Assembly (NCBI RefSeq): GCF_014596515.1
Contig: NZ_MSJQ01000432.1
Location: forward strand, 1-54,872
Length of the DNA: 54,872 bases
Direction of reading: 5' to 3'
Source: Streptomyces sp. CBMA156
GTDB taxonomy: Bacteria; Actinomycetota; Actinomycetes; Streptomycetales; Streptomycetaceae
The notes beneath the pieces are model-generated. The model was not told where the DNA came from. It was given only the letters and a program-made list of their open reading frames with translations, and searched no databases. Within the stretch, counting starts at the first letter, position 1; each line of letters opens with the position of its first letter. The position numbers and the translations under genes are program-made. This document shows positions 43,501 to 51,719 of the stretch, one piece after another.

Positions 43501-44814
43501 TCACTCACCGGCCCCCCGCCTGCCACCCACCCGTCCGGACGCGGCGAGCAGCGCCACGACGACGAGCACCGCGAGGAGCACCAGGACGAGCAGCAGTACG
43601 GTCAGCACGGTCGGGTGGTTCCACAGGGCGAACACCAGGGCCAGGACCAGCACCGCCGCGAGGACGAACCAGCGGCGGTGGGCCTCGGTCCAGGTGCCGG
43701 CCCGTCCGGTGCGCACCCCGTGCGCGTCGCCCCAGCGCGCGGCGGAGTCGGCGACGCCGTCCGCCCGCCCGCGGACGGCGCGGGGGAACCGTCCCGTGCC
43801 GGAGAGGTAGGCGCCGAGCGCCACGAGCACGCCCAGGACGATCGCGGTGCGCAGGCTGACCCGCAGGAAGCGGAGCAGCGTGTCGAAGATCGCCGCAGCC
43901 GCGGCCGGAGACTGCACGGCCGACGACAGATGGTCGAGGTAGTAGTGCCGGGCGATCACCAGGGCGATGGCCACCAGCAGGCAGGCGCCGGCCGCACCGA
44001 GGGCGGTGGTCACCAGGGCCCGGCGCTTGCGCCGCGCCAGCAGGACGCCGATCGCGCCGAGCAGCACGGTGAGGACGGGGACCCAGTTGCCGACCACGTC
44101 GAGCGCGTGCGCGGCACCGCGGATCTCGGCCAGCTCGTCGGACTGGAAGAGCACCATCTGCTTGTTCACGTCCGGGATCCTCGCGGCCGGGGACACCCCC
44201 GCCGCCACCAGCTCGTCCCTCAGCCGGTCGACGGCCGTCCCGATGTCGAGGGTGACCGTGCCGTCGGTGACGCCGACCGCACCCCGGCCGTGACCGGTGA
44301 GGGCGTGAACCACGGCCGCGTGGGCGAAACGGTTGGCCTGCGTCCACACCGTCGCGAACGCGTCGCTGCGCACGACCTCCGTCGCGGCCTTGGTGACCAC
44401 CTGACCGACGGCGTCGTCCAGTTTCGGCCCGAGTGCCTTGACCGCGGAGGCGGCCCTGGGCGGCAGACCCTGCGACTGAAGCCAGGCGGCCAGGTCGGAC
44501 GCGACCGCCGGGCCGTCCACCTTCACGTCCACCGCCTGGGTGAGCCGGTTGACCGCGGCGTCCTGAACGGCGGGGTCGGTCGCCAGCGGAGCGACCGTGG
44601 CGACGTACCGGTCGGTGTCCAGCGCGATGTCGTGCACCCAGACGGTGAGCAGCGACACCGGCACGAGGATGCAGGTCAGTGTGATCAGCACGGCCGAGGC
44701 TGTGCTCGCGATGATCCGCCCGGCCCTGGCGGGGCGCCTGGTCCCTGAGGGCGAGCCGCCGTTCCCCGCCTCGCCCGTCCCCCGCGCGGACGGAGGACCC
44801 GGTGGCTCGGTCAT
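43501..44814 (-). CDS. Multi-pass membrane protein, unknown function
   Basis: The 437-residue protein has a disordered Gly/Pro-rich N-terminus, a first membrane helix (about 34-58, TASAVLITLTCILVPVSLLTVW), a large extracytoplasmic domain (about 60-240) and then about four more helices and a short basic tail. The external part is helical with regular D/V/A-rich segments (VDVKVDGPAVASDLAAWLQ). Such integral membrane proteins are common in streptomycetes; I do not recognise a function. GGGAGA lies before the ATG at 44814. The next rightward gene is divergent. Confidence 0.82.
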   Translation of the reverse strand: MTEPPGPPSARGTGEAGNGGSPSGTRRPARAGRIIASTASAVLITLTCILVPVSLLTVWVHDIALDTDRYVATVAPLATDPAVQDAAVNRLTQAVDVKVDGPAVASDLAAWLQSQGLPPRAASAVKALGPKLDDAVGQVVTKAATEVVRSDAFATVWTQANRFAHAAVVHALTGHGRGAVGVTDGTVTLDIGTAVDRLRDELVAAGVSPAARIPDVNKQMVLFQSDELAEIRGAAHALDVVGNWVPVLTVLLGAIGVLLARRKRRALVTTALGAAGACLLVAIALVIARHYYLDHLSSAVQSPAAAAAIFDTLLRFLRVSLRTAIVLGVLVALGAYLSGTGRFPRAVRGRADGVADSAARWGDAHGVRTGRAGTWTEAHRRWFVLAAVLVLALVFALWNHPTVLTVLLLVLVLLAVLVVVALLAASGRVGGRRGAGE

Positions 44815-45138
44815 CGGATCTCCCAGCTCTCCGCGCGGCCGTGGCACCGCTGACCACCATTGCCCCGTAGAGCCCGGCCACCGGCACCCCGGGGTGGTCC
44901 GTCCGGACGAGGCGAGGCCGACGGGCCGCGCGCTCCCGAGCGGCCGCGACCGGTGTGCGCTCCCGCGACCGGACCGTCCCGCCGGCCCGGCCCGGCCCTC
45001 CGTCCGTTGCGCCGAACGGCGGTCCTCCCGAGATGCCGCACACCATCCCGTCGCCCAGGCTTGGACGGAATCCGGGGTGCCCGCGCCGGCGACGGACCGC
45101 AGCGGCGGACGGAGTGCCGACGTCGGAGGGAGGACGGA
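44815..45138. other. Intergenic region between divergent membrane-protein genes
   Basis: These 324 bases separate the leftward membrane protein from the rightward YihY-like gene. A small inverted repeat CCGTT-N6-AACGG lies at about 45004-45019. No gene or clear promoter is seen. Confidence 0.4.
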
Positions 45139-46026
45139 GTGGCGGAACAGCGTGGTCAGCCCAGCCGCGCTCACTGGATCCGTGCCAGATCCGCCTGGTT
45201 GCGGGGGCGGACGGCGACGCTGCGCGACGCCCCGTTCCCCCGCCGGTTCGCGGCGCAGCTGATCCACATCCATGTGCTGGACACCGCCACCCGTCTCGCG
45301 GCGCAAGTGTTCCTGACCGCCCTCCCGGTGCTGTTCGTCCTGGCCGCCTTCATGCCGCAGGAGGTGCGCAGAAGCGTCTCGGATTCCCTTCGTACCGTCC
45401 TGGGGCTCCACGGTGCCTCGATCGACGAGATCAGACAGGTGCTCCAGACCGGCCAGAACACCGCCACCGATGCCTTCGGCGTCGTCGGAATCGTGGTGAC
45501 CCTGCTCTCGGCCACGAGTTGCAGCCGTGTCCTGCAGCGTCTGTGCGAACGGAGCTGGCACCTTCCCCATCTGGCAGGGCGCCTGGCGGCGTGGCGATGG
45601 CTCGCCTGGCTGCTGGTGTGGATCGCCGCTCTGACCGTCCAGGGGCAGGTCCGGACCGGATTCGGGGTGGGGGACGGCCTCGGGGTCATCCTCTACCTCG
45701 TCACGGCCACTCTTCTCTGGTGGTGGACGCAGCACCTCCTACTCGGTGGCCGGGTCCCCTGGCTTCCCCTGCTCCCCGGGGCCGTGCTGACCAGTGCCGC
45801 GCTGACGGCGCTCGCCTGGGGATCGCGGCTCTACATCCCCCGCTCGCTGAACCGCAGCGTGACGCAGTTCGGCCCGCTCGGTCTGGTGTTCACCCTGCTC
45901 AGCTGGCTCATCGTGATGTTCACGGCCATCACGCTCGGGATCGGCATCGGGTATGTGGTGGCGGGCCAGGGCCGACTGGCCCGGCTGCTGGGGACTCCGA
46001 ACCCGGCCCCTGCGGACGAGGACTGA
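45139..46026 (+). CDS. YihY/BrkB-family inner-membrane protein
   Basis: The 295-residue protein has six hydrophobic segments arranged as in the YihY/BrkB family, once called ribonuclease BN. Recognisable parts are FLTALPVLFVLAAFMP, GVVGIVVTLLSATSCSRVLQR and a final pair near YIPRSLNRSVTQFGPLGLVF. The GTG at 45139 follows GGAGGGAGG by five bases. Role unknown; the family is thought to act in the envelope. Confidence 0.85.
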   Translation: MAEQRGQPSRAHWIRARSAWLRGRTATLRDAPFPRRFAAQLIHIHVLDTATRLAAQVFLTALPVLFVLAAFMPQEVRRSVSDSLRTVLGLHGASIDEIRQVLQTGQNTATDAFGVVGIVVTLLSATSCSRVLQRLCERSWHLPHLAGRLAAWRWLAWLLVWIAALTVQGQVRTGFGVGDGLGVILYLVTATLLWWWTQHLLLGGRVPWLPLLPGAVLTSAALTALAWGSRLYIPRSLNRSVTQFGPLGLVFTLLSWLIVMFTAITLGIGIGYVVAGQGRLARLLGTPNPAPADED

Positions 46027-46168
46027 CGGCAAGGCCCCGGAACGGACCGGCTCCTCCTCGGTTCCTCGGCGCCCGTCGCCGACGCGGTCGCGCACGCGTC
46101 GCCGGGCGTCATCAGCAGCACGCCCCACCCCGTCGGATCACGGTCCGCATTGCTCTTTCCATCCGTGA

Positions 46169-46423
46169 GTTCAGGGTTCGAGCCCTGGCGGCCCCTCGGA
46201 ACGCTGGCGGGTCCTGCACCAGGCCACCTTCGTCAGCCGGGACATCGACAGCAACTACGAACTGATCCGCCGCCTCGAACCGTACGTCCGCCCGGCCGCC
46301 ACCAGCACCGGCGCGCTGTCCGCCGCCACCCGGCAGGTGCTCGCCACCGAGCTGCCCGAACTCCTGCCGCACGCCGTCGAGATCATCGACTACCTCGGCC
46401 GGTACTTCGGCATCGACGACTGA
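46169..46423 (+). pseudogene. Orphan C-terminal gene fragment
   Basis: Immediately after an in-frame TGA (46166-46168), an open frame without ATG or GTG start encodes WRVLHQATFVSRDIDSNYEL, IRRLEPYVRPAATSTGALSA and ends IIDYLGRYFGIDD. Codon use is strongly coding-like (G/C in nearly all third positions), unlike the bases before it. This looks like the last 70 to 75 residues of a real protein whose front has been lost. I do not recognise the family. The junction lies next to a T-arm-like inverted repeat (CAGGGTTCGAGCCCTG, 46172-46187). Confidence 0.6.
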
Positions 46424-46461
46424 CCCCCGCCCGGATCGAGCGGGAGCCGCACAGCCCTCAC

Positions 46462-47028
46462 TCACGCGTCGAACCACGGCTTGTCGGCGGACCAGTGTTT
46501 CACCCAGCCCCCGAAGCCCGACTCCGCCGTGGTGAAACCGAACTCCGAGCCGAAGGGAACCGCGCCTTCCCCACTGATGTTCCACACGTGCCCCCGGTGC
46601 GGACCCGTGACGATGAGGTGCCAGTACATCCCGCAGCCGTCGGTACCCAACACGATCGATCCGTGGCTGAAGACCTGTTCGAGGATCGGGTCGATCTCCT
46701 CGGATGGCCTGGGATCGTCCTCCCACAACCACCTCGACGTCAGCGGGAAGGGCCTGCTCAGGTGGCGCTCCGGCCGGCCGTCACCCCAGTCCCCGGGCAT
46801 CTCCGCCAGTCCCACGAGCCCGAAGTCCGGCGGCCCGGAGCGCGAGCCGTCCGCGATCTCGGCGACGAACGTCCGGTACGGCTCGGGCAGGACCACGCCG
46901 TGCTCCGCCTCGAAGGCACCCACGGCCTCCCAGCCCAGCGCCGACGCCCGGGCATCGTCGGCGTCGACGGCTGCTCGAATCGCGGCAAGATCGCGGGGGT
47001 CCGCGTGCTCTGTGTCCATGCGGCCCAT
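46462..47028 (-). CDS. SMI1/KNR4-family protein
   Basis: The 188-residue cytoplasmic protein resembles the SMI1/KNR4 superfamily: LGWEAVGAFEAEHGVVLPEPYRTF near the N-terminus, DFGLVGLAEMPGDWGD, and IVLGTDGCGMYWHLIVTGPHRGHVW followed by FGFTTAES and a Trp-rich end. Many bacterial members are immunity proteins against secreted toxins, but others are not, and no toxin gene is adjacent. Start set at the ATG 47028 with GGGTGG upstream; an ATG at 47019 is possible. Confidence 0.82.
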   Translation of the reverse strand: MGRMDTEHADPRDLAAIRAAVDADDARASALGWEAVGAFEAEHGVVLPEPYRTFVAEIADGSRSGPPDFGLVGLAEMPGDWGDGRPERHLSRPFPLTSRWLWEDDPRPSEEIDPILEQVFSHGSIVLGTDGCGMYWHLIVTGPHRGHVWNISGEGAVPFGSEFGFTTAESGFGGWVKHWSADKPWFDA

Positions 47029-47165
47029 TGGTACCACCCGGCTCTGACAAGGGCGCAGGGTTGCGGCGATATCGACGGACATGGGCTCCGCAACGAAATC
47101 CTCTTCGAGGGCCGGCCCGTGCAGGAACTCCGCTTCAGGGGGCCGCCGGGGATTCCGGGTGCGGC

Positions 47166-47882
47166 TCAGCGGTGTTCGGGGTTCTCGAAGTCGAAGCGGC
47201 AGCCCGCGTCCCACTCGGAGCGCTGGTTGCCGTAGGCCGGGATGCCGCCGGCGTCCTTCAGCATCCGGGCCAGGTGGAGCTGGTTCCAGGTCATGAAGGT
47301 GGCGTTGCGGTTGGTGAAGTCGTTCTCCGGACCGCCCGATCCGGGGTCGAGGTAGGACGGCCCAGGCCCCGCCTCGCCGACCCAGCCCGCGTCGGCCTGC
47401 GGCGGGACGGTGTACCCGAGGTGCTGGAGGCTGTAAAGCACGTTCATCGCGCAGTGCTTGGCACCGTCCTCGTTCCCGGTGATCAGACAACCTCCGACCC
47501 GCCCGTAATAGGCGTACTGGCCCTCGGAGTTGAGGATCGACGAGCAGGCGTACAGGCGCTCGATGACCTTCTTCATGACGGAGGAGTTGTCGCCCAGCCA
47601 GACCGGGCCCGCGAGGGTGAGGATGTCGGCCGCCATCACCTGGGAGTAGATCACCGGCCAGTCGTCGGTCTCCCAGCCGTGCTCGGTCATGTCCGGCCAC
47701 ACGCCGGTGGCGATGTCCAGGTCGACGGCGCGCAGCACCGCGACCTGGACGCCCTGGCGCTCCAGGATGCCGGTGCTGACGTCGATCAGGCCCTGGGTGT
47801 GGCTGCGTTCCGGGGAGCGCTTGAGGGTGCAGTTGATCACCAGGGCGCTCAGGTCGGTGTACGTCGTCGTCGGGTCCGGCAC
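47166..47882 (-). CDS. Flavodoxin-family (NADPH-dependent FMN reductase-like) protein
   Basis: The 238-residue protein has an early FMN-binding strand and loop LSALVINCTLKRSPERSHTQ, the second loop TLAGPVWLGDNSSVMKKVIERL and the third AYYGRVGGCLITGNEDGAKH. This is the flavodoxin_2/FMN_red architecture, a cytoplasmic oxidoreductase of unknown partner. GTG 47882 has GGAGG five bases upstream; the longer frame reads through non-coding sequence. A relic of a paralogue lies at 43356-43454. Confidence 0.87.
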   Translation of the reverse strand: MPDPTTTYTDLSALVINCTLKRSPERSHTQGLIDVSTGILERQGVQVAVLRAVDLDIATGVWPDMTEHGWETDDWPVIYSQVMAADILTLAGPVWLGDNSSVMKKVIERLYACSSILNSEGQYAYYGRVGGCLITGNEDGAKHCAMNVLYSLQHLGYTVPPQADAGWVGEAGPGPSYLDPGSGGPENDFTNRNATFMTWNQLHLARMLKDAGGIPAYGNQRSEWDAGCRFDFENPEHR

Positions 47883-48171
47883 CGGTTCCTCCTCCGTGTG
47901 GTCCGGGAGGCCGGTCGGGTGGCGGACTCCCCCGCCCAGCCCACCAGGCAGGCACCGTGGGCGCGCGTCAGGCTGGGCCTCCCGGCTGACCCCGTTCGGC
48001 TGTCCGGACGACGCGAAGCCCGGCCTTCGGCCGCCACCCGGGAGCGTCCGCGGCGCGGCGGCCTCCGCGGGCGCCGGACATCGCCTTCCGGCCGAATGTC
48101 CGCGCAGCCGCTCGGACCGTGAAGCCGATGGGTAGTCAGAAAGACACCCCCACAGTGAACTTGGAGATTCC

Positions 48172-49461
48172 GTGGCCATTCGCATGCGCTACCGCCCCTT
48201 GGTCCTCACGTTGTTCCTGTCCCTGGCCGCGGCCGGGTGCAGCTCCGGCTCGGGCGGCGGATCGGAGGGCGGCGGCAAACTGACGGTGTGGCTGGCCGTC
48301 GACGCCCAGGAGAGTTGGCCGGAATTGGTCCAGTCCACTAATGACCGCTTCACCAAGGCCCACCCCGGGGTCAAGGTCGAGGTCCAGTACCAGCAGTGGC
48401 CGACGAAGAACCAGAAGCTGGATGCCGTCCTCGCCGGGAAGAACGTGCCCGACGTGGTGGAGATGGGCAACAGCGAGACCACCAACTACATCGTCAACGG
48501 GGCCTTCGCCACGGTCGACCCGGCCCGCTTCGACCAGTCGGACGCCTGGCTCCCGGCGCTCGCCGACGCGTGCCGCGACAAGGGCAAGACCTACTGCGTG
48601 CCCTACTACGTCGGGGCCAGGGTCGGCGTCTACCGCACCGACTACTTCGCCCGCGCCGGCGTGCCCGACGCACCGAAGACTTACCCCGAGCTCCTCTCCG
48701 CGTTCGACCGCCTCAAGGCCGCCTACGGCCCCGAGGACCCGAACTTCTCCGCCCTCTACCTGCCCGGCCGCTACTGGAACGCGGCGATGGCCTTCGTGAA
48801 GGACGCCGGCGGCGAGATCGCCGTGAAGGAGGGCGACCACTGGAAGGCCTCGTTGTCCTCGCCGAAGTCCGTCGCCGGGCTCACCGAGTGGAAGCGGCTG
48901 ATCGACACCTACTACGTCGGCGACCGCGCGAAGGACAACGGCGACCAGCCCGGCGTCGTCGGCCAGGGCCACGTGGGCGTGTTCTACGGCAACACCTGGG
49001 AGGCCGACGCCGCCGCCGACGAACGCTCCGGCGGGGACCCGAAGCTGAAGGGCAAGTTCGCCACCTTCCCCTTCCCCGGCCCGTCCGGGAAGCTCCTGCC
49101 GCCGTTCCTCGGCGGCTCCACCCTGGCCGTGCCGGCCAAGTCGACGCGCAAGGAGCTGGCCGCCGACTGGATCAAGCTGTTCACCGACCGGGAGTCGCAG
49201 AAGACGCTGATCGCCGCGAACACCCTGCCCAACAACACCACCCAGCTGGCCGAGGTCGCCGCCGGCGGCATCAACGGTCCGTCCGCCCAGGCCGCGGCGA
49301 CCGGAGGCTGGATGACCCCGTTCGCCCCCGGCTGGACGTCGGCGGAGAAGTCCAACGTCCTGCCCGAGATGCTCGAACGGATCGCGAACGGCAAGGCGTC
49401 GGTCCAGGACGCCGCGCGGGAGGCCGACCGGCGGATCGACGAAGTGATCAATGAGCGCTGA
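48172..49461 (+). CDS. Sugar ABC transporter substrate-binding lipoprotein
   Basis: The 429-residue lipoprotein has a signal peptide with lipobox LAAAGC (cysteine at about residue 23), then an extracellular solute-binding family-1 fold: KLTVWLAVDAQESWPELVQ, DVVEMGNSETTNYI, GARVGVYRTDYFARAGVPDAPKTYPEL and FLGGSTLAVPAKSTRKELAADWIKLF. It binds a sugar or oligosaccharide outside the cell. The GTG start has GGAG seven bases upstream. Its end overlaps the first permease by 11 bases. Confidence 0.92.
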   Translation: MAIRMRYRPLVLTLFLSLAAAGCSSGSGGGSEGGGKLTVWLAVDAQESWPELVQSTNDRFTKAHPGVKVEVQYQQWPTKNQKLDAVLAGKNVPDVVEMGNSETTNYIVNGAFATVDPARFDQSDAWLPALADACRDKGKTYCVPYYVGARVGVYRTDYFARAGVPDAPKTYPELLSAFDRLKAAYGPEDPNFSALYLPGRYWNAAMAFVKDAGGEIAVKEGDHWKASLSSPKSVAGLTEWKRLIDTYYVGDRAKDNGDQPGVVGQGHVGVFYGNTWEADAAADERSGGDPKLKGKFATFPFPGPSGKLLPPFLGGSTLAVPAKSTRKELAADWIKLFTDRESQKTLIAANTLPNNTTQLAEVAAGGINGPSAQAAATGGWMTPFAPGWTSAEKSNVLPEMLERIANGKASVQDAAREADRRIDEVINER

Positions 49462-50368
49462 CCGGGTCCGGCGGCGGCGTCCTCCGACGCTGCTGCCGTA
49501 CCTGCTGATGGCCCCGGCCGTCGTCGCGCTCGTCCTGGTGCTGGGCTACCCGCTCGTGGACATGGTCGTCCTCGCCTTCCAGGACATGACCCGCGAGCAG
49601 CTGTTCAACGGTTCGGCACCGCCCTGGGCCGGGCTGGACCAGTTCCGCCGGATCCTCGGCGACGGCTTCTTCTGGACGGTGGTGCTCCGCACCGTGCTCT
49701 TCACCGCGGTGTCCGTCGTCCTCACCGTGGTCTGCGGGACGGCGACCGCGCTGCTGATGCACCGCGTCTCCCCGTGGGTGCGCGCCGTCATCTCCGGCGT
49801 GCTGGTCACCGTGTGGGCGATGCCGGTCATGGTCGCCGGGGCGATCTTCCGCTGGCTCTTCGACGCCGACTACGGGGTGGTGAACTGGCTGCTCTCCCGG
49901 CTGCCCGGGGTCGACCTGGCCCGGCACAACTGGTTCACCGATCCCTTGCAGGGCTTCGCCGTCATCGTCGCCGTCGTGGTGTGGGGCTCGCTGCCGTTCG
50001 CCGCCATCACCCTGCGGGCCGCACTGGCGCAGGTGCCGCCCGAACTGGAGGAGTCCGCGGTGCTCGACGGCGCCCGGTCGTCCCAGGTCCTCCGGCACAT
50101 CACCCTGCCCTCGATCAGGCCGGTGCTGCTCATGGTCACGACGCTGATGGCCATCTGGAACTTCGGCACCTTCAACCAGATCTGGATCATGCGCGGCGGC
50201 CAGCCCGAGCGCGAGTACTACCTGCTGGGCGTCTACTCCTTCATCGAGTCGTTCGCCGTGAACCGGTACAGCACCGGGGCGGCGATCGCGCTCGTGACGG
50301 TCGTGCTGCTGCTCGCCGGATCGGTCGTGTACCTGCGTCAGATGCTCAGGACGGGAGAGGTCGAATGA
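49451..50368 (+). CDS. Sugar ABC transporter permease (MalF-type)
   Basis: The 305-residue membrane protein has six helices and the EAA loop ELEESAVLDGARSSQVLRHI followed by TLPSIRP, the coupling site for the ATPase. The short MalF-like N-terminus (LLPYLLMAPAVVALVLVLGYP) is typical of CUT1 transporters. It overlaps the binding-protein gene and the second permease. Confidence 0.92.
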   Translation: MSADRVRRRRPPTLLPYLLMAPAVVALVLVLGYPLVDMVVLAFQDMTREQLFNGSAPPWAGLDQFRRILGDGFFWTVVLRTVLFTAVSVVLTVVCGTATALLMHRVSPWVRAVISGVLVTVWAMPVMVAGAIFRWLFDADYGVVNWLLSRLPGVDLARHNWFTDPLQGFAVIVAVVVWGSLPFAAITLRAALAQVPPELEESAVLDGARSSQVLRHITLPSIRPVLLMVTTLMAIWNFGTFNQIWIMRGGQPEREYYLLGVYSFIESFAVNRYSTGAAIALVTVVLLLAGSVVYLRQMLRTGEVE

Positions 50369-51189
50369 GACGCAAGCGGTCGCTGGGCCACGACCTGCTC
50401 GGGCTGCTCGTCGCCGCGGTGGTCGGGTTCCCGGTCTACTGGATGGTGCTCACCGCGTTCCGGCCCGCCACCGAGATCCTGAGGCTGCCACCGCAGTTCT
50501 GGCCGGGCCGGCCCACGCTCGGCAACTTCTCCAGGGCACTGGGCTCCGAGACGTTCTGGGCCAACGTCCGCTCCAGTGTGGTCATCGGCCTCGGCACCGT
50601 CCTGGTGTCGCTGGTCGTCGGCGTGCTCGCCGCCTTCGCGCTCGCCCGCTTCCGCTTCGCGGGCCGCAAGGCCTTCGCCGTGGTGATCCTCATCGTCCAG
50701 ATGGTCCCGCTGACGGCTCTGATCATCCCGGTCTACCTGCTGCTGAACGACGTCGACATGACGGACAGCCTCAGCGGGGTGATCCTCACCTACCTGGTGT
50801 TCACTCTCCCGTTCACCGTGTGGATGCTGCGCGGCTTCATCGTCGGGATCCCCGTCGAACTGGAGGAGGCGGCCATGGTCGACGGCTGCGGTCGCCTCGG
50901 CGCGTTCCGCCGGGTCGTGCTCCCCCTGCTCGCGCCCGGCATCGTCGCCACCTCCGTCTTCGCGCTCGTCCAGGCGTGGAACGAGTACGTCCTCGTCTAC
51001 GTCCTGCTGTCGAGCCCGGACAAGCAGACGGTCAGCATCTGGCTGGTCTCCTTCCAGACCAGCTTCGGGACCGACTACGGCGGCCTCATGGCGGGTGCCA
51101 CGCTGACCGCCCTGCCCGTCGTGGTGTTCTTCCTCATCGTCCAGCGGAGGATCACCTCCGGCCTCGCCGTCGGCGCGGTCAAGGGCTGA
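50365..51189 (+). CDS. Sugar ABC transporter permease (MalG-type)
   Basis: The 274-residue partner permease has the MalG-like LVAAVVGFPVYWMVLTAFRP and NFSRAL opening and the EAA loop ELEEAAMVDGCGRLGAFRRV. Its ATG overlaps the preceding TGA (ATGA). No ATPase follows; a hairpin terminator ends the operon. In Streptomyces many CUT1 transporters share the ATPase MsiK encoded elsewhere, which would explain this. Confidence 0.92.
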   Translation: MRRKRSLGHDLLGLLVAAVVGFPVYWMVLTAFRPATEILRLPPQFWPGRPTLGNFSRALGSETFWANVRSSVVIGLGTVLVSLVVGVLAAFALARFRFAGRKAFAVVILIVQMVPLTALIIPVYLLLNDVDMTDSLSGVILTYLVFTLPFTVWMLRGFIVGIPVELEEAAMVDGCGRLGAFRRVVLPLLAPGIVATSVFALVQAWNEYVLVYVLLSSPDKQTVSIWLVSFQTSFGTDYGGLMAGATLTALPVVVFFLIVQRRITSGLAVGAVKG

Positions 51190-51209
51190 GCCCTGGCGCG
51201 GGAGGAGCG

Positions 51210-51241
51210 GGCGGCCGGCCGGAGGACCCGGGCCGGCCGCC
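51210..51241. terminator. Hairpin terminator after the ABC transporter operon
   Basis: GGCGGCCGGCC (51210-51220) and its exact complement (51231-51241) form an 11-bp stem with a ten-base loop, 20 bases after the MalG-type stop. Confidence 0.75.
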
Positions 51242-51267
51242 AGGACCCTGTTCGGCCGCACGGCCGT

Positions 51268-51325
51268 TCAGTAGCATGGCCTCGCCTCCGCCCGTGGCTC
51301 CGAGGGGACGAGTGACCGCCGTGAC
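51268..51325 (+). promoter_or_regulatory. Promoter/leader copy 1 shared with the borosin methyltransferase
   Basis: This block contains TAGCAT (51272-51277, a good -10 box), a short leader, GAGGGGACGA (ribosome site) and the start GTGACCGCCGTGAC. About 52 of 58 positions match 53470-53527 in front of the methyltransferase gene, with identical spacing. It indicates joint regulation of the two genes. Confidence 0.75.
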
Positions 51326-51653
51326 AACCCTGAACGCGAGCAGCCTGTCCGTGGACGTCCCGGACGTCCTGGATGCCCGGGACGTTCTGGATGTTCTGGA
51401 CGTGCACGACGTCCTGGACATCGATGTGGACGTCGACCTGCTGCTGGACGGCGACGACACCGTGCAGCCGCCCGACACGGGAGTCCCGGTGTCCGGGGCT
51501 CCGGTGCTGATGACCCCGCCGCAGAGCACCCAGATGGACTTCGAGTTCGACGCGCAGGGGTGTGTCCAGCTCGACCCTCCCGTCCAGCTCGTGGTGGAAG
51601 CGCCGACGGCGCCGGTCGGCCGGGCGGGCGCCGGCCGCGCGCGGACCCGCTGA
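51312..51653 (+). CDS. Small Asp/Val/Leu-repeat peptide, candidate RiPP precursor or partner
   Basis: The 113-residue product has no signal peptide. After VTAVTTLNASSLSV it shows a strikingly regular run of Asp alternating with Val/Leu/Ile (about 14-46; DVLD at 18-21, 24-27 and 33-36). A Pro/Gln-rich middle, a second hydrophobic-acidic segment (MDFEFDAQGCVQLDPPVQLV) with the only cysteine, and an Ala/Gly/Arg tail follow. It resembles no enzyme family. Its 58-base promoter/leader nearly equals that of the borosin-type methyltransferase 2.2 kb downstream, so they probably work together. Backbone N-methylation targets hydrophobic stretches, which this peptide has. It lacks an obvious borosin-binding domain, so the precursor role is inference. 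GTG 51312 was chosen by the shared ribosome site. Confidence 0.65.
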   Translation: MTAVTTLNASSLSVDVPDVLDARDVLDVLDVHDVLDIDVDVDLLLDGDDTVQPPDTGVPVSGAPVLMTPPQSTQMDFEFDAQGCVQLDPPVQLVVEAPTAPVGRAGAGRARTR

Positions 51654-51680
51654 GGGACACCGGGGTGAGCGCCACCCGAC

Positions 51681-51714
51681 GGTGTGGTCCGCGCGAACTC
51701 GCACGGACCACACC
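51681..51714. terminator. Bidirectional hairpin terminator
   Basis: GGTGTGGTCCG (51681-51691) pairs exactly with CGGACCACACC (51704-51714) around 12 bases, between the convergent stops of the small peptide gene and the PIG-L gene. Confidence 0.78.
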
Positions 51715-51719
51715 GGGAT

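Noticed and set aside
46130..46195. Possible tRNA gene ending near 46194
   Set aside because: Only a T-arm-like palindrome with a six-base loop is present. No D-arm, anticodon arm or matching acceptor strand can be found in the 75 bases before it.
50365..51260. Missing ATPase gene for the sugar ABC transporter
   Set aside because: Not a defect: Streptomyces CUT1 transporters commonly use a shared ATPase (MsiK) encoded elsewhere, and a terminator closes the operon here.
51276..51311. Upstream ATG giving an N-terminal extension MASPPPVAPRGR to the small peptide
   Set aside because: The ATG overlaps the TAGCAT -10 box, and the shared ribosome site points to the GTG at 51312. The same holds for the methyltransferase gene.
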